Positions 58,401-64,000 of a DNA stretch of 64,000 nt are shown piece after piece. Numbering within the stretch: position 1 is the first letter of the stretch; every line of letters starts with the position of its first letter. A program made the position numbers and the translations under genes. The stretch comes from Panorpa germanica (lineage: Eukaryota; Arthropoda; Insecta; Mecoptera; Panorpidae): the NCBI GenBank assembly GCA_963678705.1, contig OY783205.1:10230001-10294000 (forward strand), read 5' to 3'. The notes beneath the pieces were generated by a model. That model saw only the letters and a list, made by a program, of their open reading frames with translations. It did not search any database and had not been told where the DNA came from.

Positions 58401-61400
58401 ACGTAACATTCCAGAAACAGTTTAATGTCATGATCTGGTGCTGCTTGGACGTAACATTCCAGAAACAGTTTAACGTCATGATCTGGGGCTGCTTGGACAT
58501 AACATTCCAAAAACAGTTTAACGTCATGATCTGAAGCTGCTTGAACGTAACATTTCAGAAATAGGTTAACGTCATGATCTGGAGCTGCTTGGACGTAACA
58601 TTCCAGAACAGTTTACCGTCATGATCTGGAGCTGCTTGCGCGTAGCATGTCAGAAATTGTTTAACGTCATGATCTGGGGCTGCTTGGACGTAACATTCCA
58701 GAAACAGTTAATGTCATGATCTGGGGCTGCTTAGACGTAACATTCCAGAAACAGTTTAACATCATGCTCTGGGGCTGCTTGGACGTAACATTCCAGAAAC
58801 AGTTTAACGTCATGATCTGAAGCTTCTTGGACGTAACATTCCAAAAACAGGTTAATGTCATGATCTGGGGCTGCTTGGACGTAACATTCCAGAAACAGTT
58901 TAATGTCATGATCTGGGGCTGCTTAGACGTAACATTCCAGAAACAGTTTAACATCATGCTCTGGGGCTGCTTGGACGTAACATTCCAGAAACAGTTTAAC
59001 GTCATGATCTGAAGCTTCTTGGACGTAACATTCCAAAAACAGGTTAATGTCATGATCTGGGGCTGCTTGGACGTAACATTCCAGAAACAGTTTACCGTCA
59101 TGATCTGGAGATGCTTGCGCGTAACATGCCAGAAATAGTTTAACGTAATGATCTGGGGCTTCTTGGACGTAACATTCCAGAAACAGTTTAACGTCATGAT
59201 CTGGGGCTGCTTGGACGTATCATTCCAGAAACAGTTTAACGTCATGATCTGGGGCTGCTTGGACGTAACATTCCAGAAACAGTTTAACGTCATGATCTGG
59301 GGCTGCTTAAACATAACATTCCAGAAACAGTTTAACGTCATGACCTGAAGCTGCTTGGATGTAACATTCCAGAAACAGTTTAATGTCATGATCTGGGGCT
59401 GCTTGGACGTAACATTCCAGAAACAGTTTAATGTCATGATCTGGGATTGCTTGGACGTAACATTCCAGAAACAGTTTTACGTCATGATCTGAAGCTGCTT
59501 GGATGTAACATTCCAGAAACAGTTTAATGTCATGATCTGGGGCTGCTTGGACGTAACAATCCAGAAACAGTTTATTGTCATGATCTGGGGCTGCTTGGAC
59601 GTAACATTCCAGAAACAGTTTAACGTCATGATTTGGGACTGCTTGGACATAACATTCCAGAAACAGTTTAACGTCATGATCTGAAGCTGCTTGGATGTAA
59701 CATTCCAGAAACAGTTTATCGTCATGATCCGGGGCTGCTTGGACGTAACATTCCAGAAACAGTTTAACGTCATGATCTGAAGCTGTTTGGACGTAACATT
59801 CCAGAAATAGTTTAACGTCATGATCTGGGGTTGCTTGGACATAACATTGCAAAAACAGGCTAACGTCATGATCTGGGGCTGCTTGGACATAACATTCCAG
59901 AAACAGGTTAACATCATGATCTGGGGCTGCTTGGACGTGACATTCCAGAAATAGTTTAACGTCATGATATGGGGATGCTTGGACATAACATTCTAGAAAC
60001 AGGCTAACGTCATGATCTGGGGCTGCTTGGACGTAACATTCCAGAAACAGTTTAACGTCATGATCTGGGGCTGCTTGGACATAACATTGCAGAAACAGTT
60101 TAACGTCATAATCTGAAGCTTCTTAGACGTAACATTCCAGAAACAGTTTAATGTCATGATCTGGGGTTGCTTGGACGTCACATTCCAGAAACAGTTTAAC
60201 GTCATGATCTGGGGCTGCTTGGACATAACATTGCAGAAACAGTTTAAAGTCATGATCTGGGGCTGCTTGGACATAACATTCCAGAAACAGGTTAACGTCA
60301 TGATCTGGGGCTGCTTGGACGTAACATTCCAGAAACAGTTTAACGTCATGATCTGGGGCTGCTTAGACATAACATTCCAGAAACAGTTTAACGTCATTAT
60401 CTGAAGCTGCTTGAACGTAACATTCCAGAAACAGGGTAATGTCATGATCTGGGGCTGCTTGGACGTAACATTTTAGAAACAGTTTAACATCATGATCTGG
60501 GGCTGCTTAGACGTAACATTCCAGAAACAGTTTAACGTCATGATCTGAAGCTTCTTGGACGTAACATTCCAGAAACAGGTTAATGTCATGATCTGGGGCT
60601 GCTTGGACGTAACATTCCAGAAACAGTTTATTGTCATGATTTGGAGCTGCTTGCGCGTAACATTCCAGAAACAGTTTAACGTCATGATCTGAAGCTGCTT
60701 AGATGTAACATTCCAGAAACAGTTTAATGTCATAATCTGGGGTTGCTTGGACGTAACATTGCAGAAACAGTTTAATGTCATGATCTGGGGCTGCTTGGGC
60801 GTAACATTCCAGAAACAGTTTAACGTCATGATCTGGGGCAGCTTGGACATAACATTCCAGAAACAGTTTAACGTCATGATCTGAAGCTGCTTGGATGTAA
60901 CATTCCAGAAACAGTTTAATGTCATAATCTGGGGTTGCTTGGACGTAACATTCCAGAAACAGTTTAATGTCATGATCTGGGGCTGCTTGGACGTAACATT
61001 CCAGAAACAGTTTAACGTCATGATCTGGGACTGCTTGGACGTAACATTCCAGAAACAGTTTAACGTCATGATCTGAAGCTGCTTGGACGTAACATTCCAA
61101 AAATAGTTTAACGTCATGATCTGGGGTTGCTTGGACATAACATTCCAGAAACAGGCTAACGTCATGATCTGGGGCTGCTTGGACATAACATTCCAGAAAC
61201 AGGTTAACATCATGATCTGGGGCTGCTTGGACATAACATTCCAGAAACAGGTTAACATCATGATCTGGGGCTGCTTGGACGTAACATTCTAAAAACAGGC
61301 TAACGTCATGATCTGGGGCTGCTTGGACGTAATATTCCAGAAACAGGTTAATATCATGATCTGGGGCTGCTTGAACATAATATTCCAGAAAAAGGTTAAC

Positions 61401-64000
61401 GTCATGATCTGGGGCTGCTTGGACGTATCATTTCAGAAACAGTTTAACGTCATGATCTGAAGCTGCTTGGACGTAACATTCACGAAAAAGTTCAATGTCA
61501 TGATCTAGGGCTGCTTGGCGTAACATTACAGAAACAGTTTAACGTCCTAATCTGAAACTGCTTGGACGTAACATTCCAGAAACAGTTTACCGTCTTGTTC
61601 TAAAGCTACTTGGACGTAACATTCCAGAAATAGTTTAACGTCATGATCTGAAGCTGCTTGGACGTAACATTCCAAAAACAGATTACCGTCATGTTCTGGA
61701 GCTGCTTGGACGTGACATTCCAGAAACAGTTTAACGTCATGATCTGGGGCTGCTTGGACATAACATTCCAGAAACAGTTTAACTTCATGATCTGGGGCTG
61801 CTTGGACATAACATTCCAGAAACAGGTTAACGTCATGATCTGAAGCTGCTTGGACGTAACATTCCAGAAACAGGGTAACGTCATGATCTGGATCTGCTTG
61901 GACGTAACATTCCAGAAACAGTTCAACGTCATGATCTGGGGCTGCTTGGACATAACATTCCAGAAACAGTTTAACGTCATGATCTAAAGCTGCTTGGACG
62001 TAACATTCCAGAAACAGTTTAACGTCATCATCTGGGGCTGCTTGGACATAACATTCCAGAAACAGTTTAAGGTCATGATCTGAAGCTGCTTGGACGTAAC
62101 ATTCCAGAAATAGGTTAACGTCATGATCTGGAGCTGCTTGGACGTAACATTCCAGAAACAGTTTAACGTCATGATCTGGAGCTGCTTGCGCGTAACATGC
62201 CAGAAATAGTTTAACGTCATGATCTGGAGCTGCTTGGTCGTAACATTCCAGAAACAGTTTAACATCATGGTCTGAAGCAGCTTGGCGTAACATGCCAGAA
62301 ACAGTTTACCGTCATGATCTGGGGCTGCTTGGACGTAACATTCCAGAAATAGTTTAACGTCATGATCTGAACCTGCTTGGACGTAACATTCCAGAAACAG
62401 GTTAACGTCATGATCTGGGGCTGCTTGGACGTAACATTCCAGAAACAGTTTAACGTCATGGTCTGAAGCTGCTAGGCGTAACATTCCACAAACAGTTTAA
62501 CAACATGATCCGGGGCTGCTTGGACATAACATTCCAGAAATAGTTTAATGTCATGATCTGGGGTTGCTAGCACATAACATTCCAGAAACAGGCTAACATC
62601 ATGATCTGGAGCTGCTTGGACATAACATTTCAGAAACAGGTTAACGTAATGATCTGGGCCTGCTTAGACGTAACATTCCAGAAACAGTTTAACGTCATGA
62701 TCTGAAGCTGCTTGGACGTAGCATTCTAGAAACAGTTTACCATCATGTTCTGGAGCTGCTTGGACGTAACATTACAGAAATAGTTTAACGTCAAGATCTG
62801 AGGTTTCTTAGACATAACATTCCAGAAACAGTTTAATGTCATGATCTGGGGCTGCTTGGACGTAACATTCCAGAAACAGTTTAACGTCATGATCTGGGGC
62901 TGCTTGGACATAACATTGCAGAAACAGTTTAACGTCATAATCTGAAGCTTCTTGGACGTAACATTGCAGAAACAGTTTAATGTCATGATCTGGGGCTGCT
63001 TAGACGTCACATTCCAGAAACAGTTTAACGTCATGATCTGGGGCTGCTTGGACATAACATTGCAGAAACAGTTTAACGTCATGATCTGGGGCTGCTTGGA
63101 CAGAACATTACAGAAACAGGTTAACGTCATGATCTGGGGCTGCGCGGACGTAACATTCCAGAAACAGTTTAACGTCATGATCTGGGGCTGCTTGGACATA
63201 ACATTCCAGAAACAGTTTACCGTCATGATCTGGAACTGCTTGGACGTAACATTCCAAAAACAGGTTAATGTCATGATCTGGGGCTGCTTGGACGTAACAT
63301 TCCAGAAACAGGTTAATGTCATGATCTGGGGCTGCTTGGACGTAACACTCCAGAAACAGTTTAACGTCATGATCTGGGGCTGCTTGGACGTAACATTCCA
63401 GAAACAGTTTTACGTCATGATCTAGGGCTGCTTGGACACAACATTCCAGAAACAGTTAAACGTTATGATCTGAAGCTGCTTGGACGTAACAGTTCAGAAA
63501 TAGGTTAACGTCATGATCTGGAGCTGCTTGGACGTATCATTCCAGAAATATGTTAACGTCATGATCTGGGGTTGCTTGGACGTAACATTCTAGAAACAGG
63601 CAAACGTCATGATCTGGGGCTGCATGGACATAACATTCTAGAAACAGGTTAACGTCATGATCTGGGGCTGCTTGGACATAACATTCCAGAAACAGGTTAA
63701 CGTCATGATCTGAAGCTGCTTGGACGTAACATTCCAGAAACAGGGTAACGTCATGATCTGGATCTGCTTGGACGTAACATTCCAGAAACAGTTTAACGTC
63801 ATGATCTGGGGCTGCTTGGACATAACATTCCAGAAACAGTTTAACGTCATGATCTAAAGCTGCTTGGACGTAACATTCCAGAAACAGTTTAACGTCATCA
63901 TCTAGGGCTGCTTGGACATAACATTCCAGAAACAGTTTAAGGTCATGATCTGAAGCTGCTTGGACGTAACATTCCAGGAATAGGTTAACGTCATGATCTG
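55462..64000. repeat. 48-bp satellite array, about 178 units, running off the window
   Basis: Consensus unit on the + strand in three parts: AACATTCCAGAAACAG, TTTAACGTCATGAT, CTGGGGCTGCTTGGACGT (16+14+18 = 48). The left edge is diverged (55462-55560). Units differ by a few bases: GTTT or GGTT, GGGG or GAAG, GACGT or GACAT, with occasional 46- or 47-base units. Because 48 is a multiple of three, one + frame (GCLDVTFQKQFNVMIW) and two minus frames (ECYVQAAPDHDVKLFL and NCFWNVTSKQPQIMTL) stay open for hundreds of codons; there is no start context, domain or codon bias to support coding. Higher-order repeats are visible (see findings). Confidence 0.97.

Noticed and set aside
55614-63850. Long satellite ORFs (323, 269, 262, 256 and 248 residues and others)
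   Set aside because: Produced by a 48-base period that is a multiple of three; three frames are open at once and no frame shows constraint.
55462-64000. Resemblance of the repeat to a CRISPR array
   Set aside because: There are no unique spacers; units are head-to-tail with point variation, and the context is a eukaryotic genome.
55462-64000. Origin of the satellite from a Tc1 transposase (NVMIWGC resembles SVMVWGC)
   Set aside because: Only six or seven residues agree, in one of three open frames; no other Tc1 motif is present.

Overview
This window is AT-rich, intron-rich nuclear DNA of an animal, almost certainly an insect; the order cannot be fixed from the sequence. The evidence is a spliced cellular gene resembling the CDR2/centrocortin coiled-coil family (GT-AG introns of 1 to 9 kb), insect-type mariner, Helitron, hAT, SINE and LINE elements, and a long satellite array. 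No prokaryotic features are present.

Layout. 1-5529: AT-rich DNA, a possible last exon of an upstream gene near 201-269, small inverted repeats. 5530-12325: a TA microsatellite holding a 1.25-kb foldback element (5611-6863) and, 2 bp further, a 5408-bp Helitron (6866-12273). 12326-21515: relics, namely an internally deleted mariner (13612-14181), a non-autonomous Helitron (15834-16151), a mariner with an internal inversion (17591-18340), a SINE (about 18425-18560) and a hAT MITE with perfect 8-bp TSDs (21182-21377). 21516-45530: six + strand exons of the CDR2/centrocortin-like gene (743 visible codons, 5' end missing), with a second full-length Helitron (22579-27986) in the first visible intron and a candidate alternative last exon for a hydrophobic tail at 41861-42061. 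45531-48250: 3' UTR and a LINE tail relic. 48250-52195: minus-strand decayed Gypsy-type LTR retrotransposon interrupted by a deleted Helitron (49620-51200). 52197-about 54000: minus-strand LINE with intact ORF1 and a truncated endonuclease ORF. 55462-64000: 48-bp satellite running off the window.

Main points. The two full-length Helitrons are collinear at an exact offset of 15713 bp, and I noticed only one base difference. Both appear to have lost the standard 3' terminus after the hairpin and to end 69 bp later at another CTAG, carrying a tRNA-like B box; the deleted copy at 49620-51200 keeps the standard terminus. Their RepHel gene can be read as three 5' exons (two short introns), two in-frame TGA codons both at positions normally Cys, and one frameshift before the helicase. 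The cellular gene should encode a cytoplasmic or centrosomal coiled-coil protein, and the alternative exon could turn it into a membrane-associated form. Most other DNA is selfish or structural: nested transposons and a satellite whose period (a multiple of three) creates long spurious reading frames.
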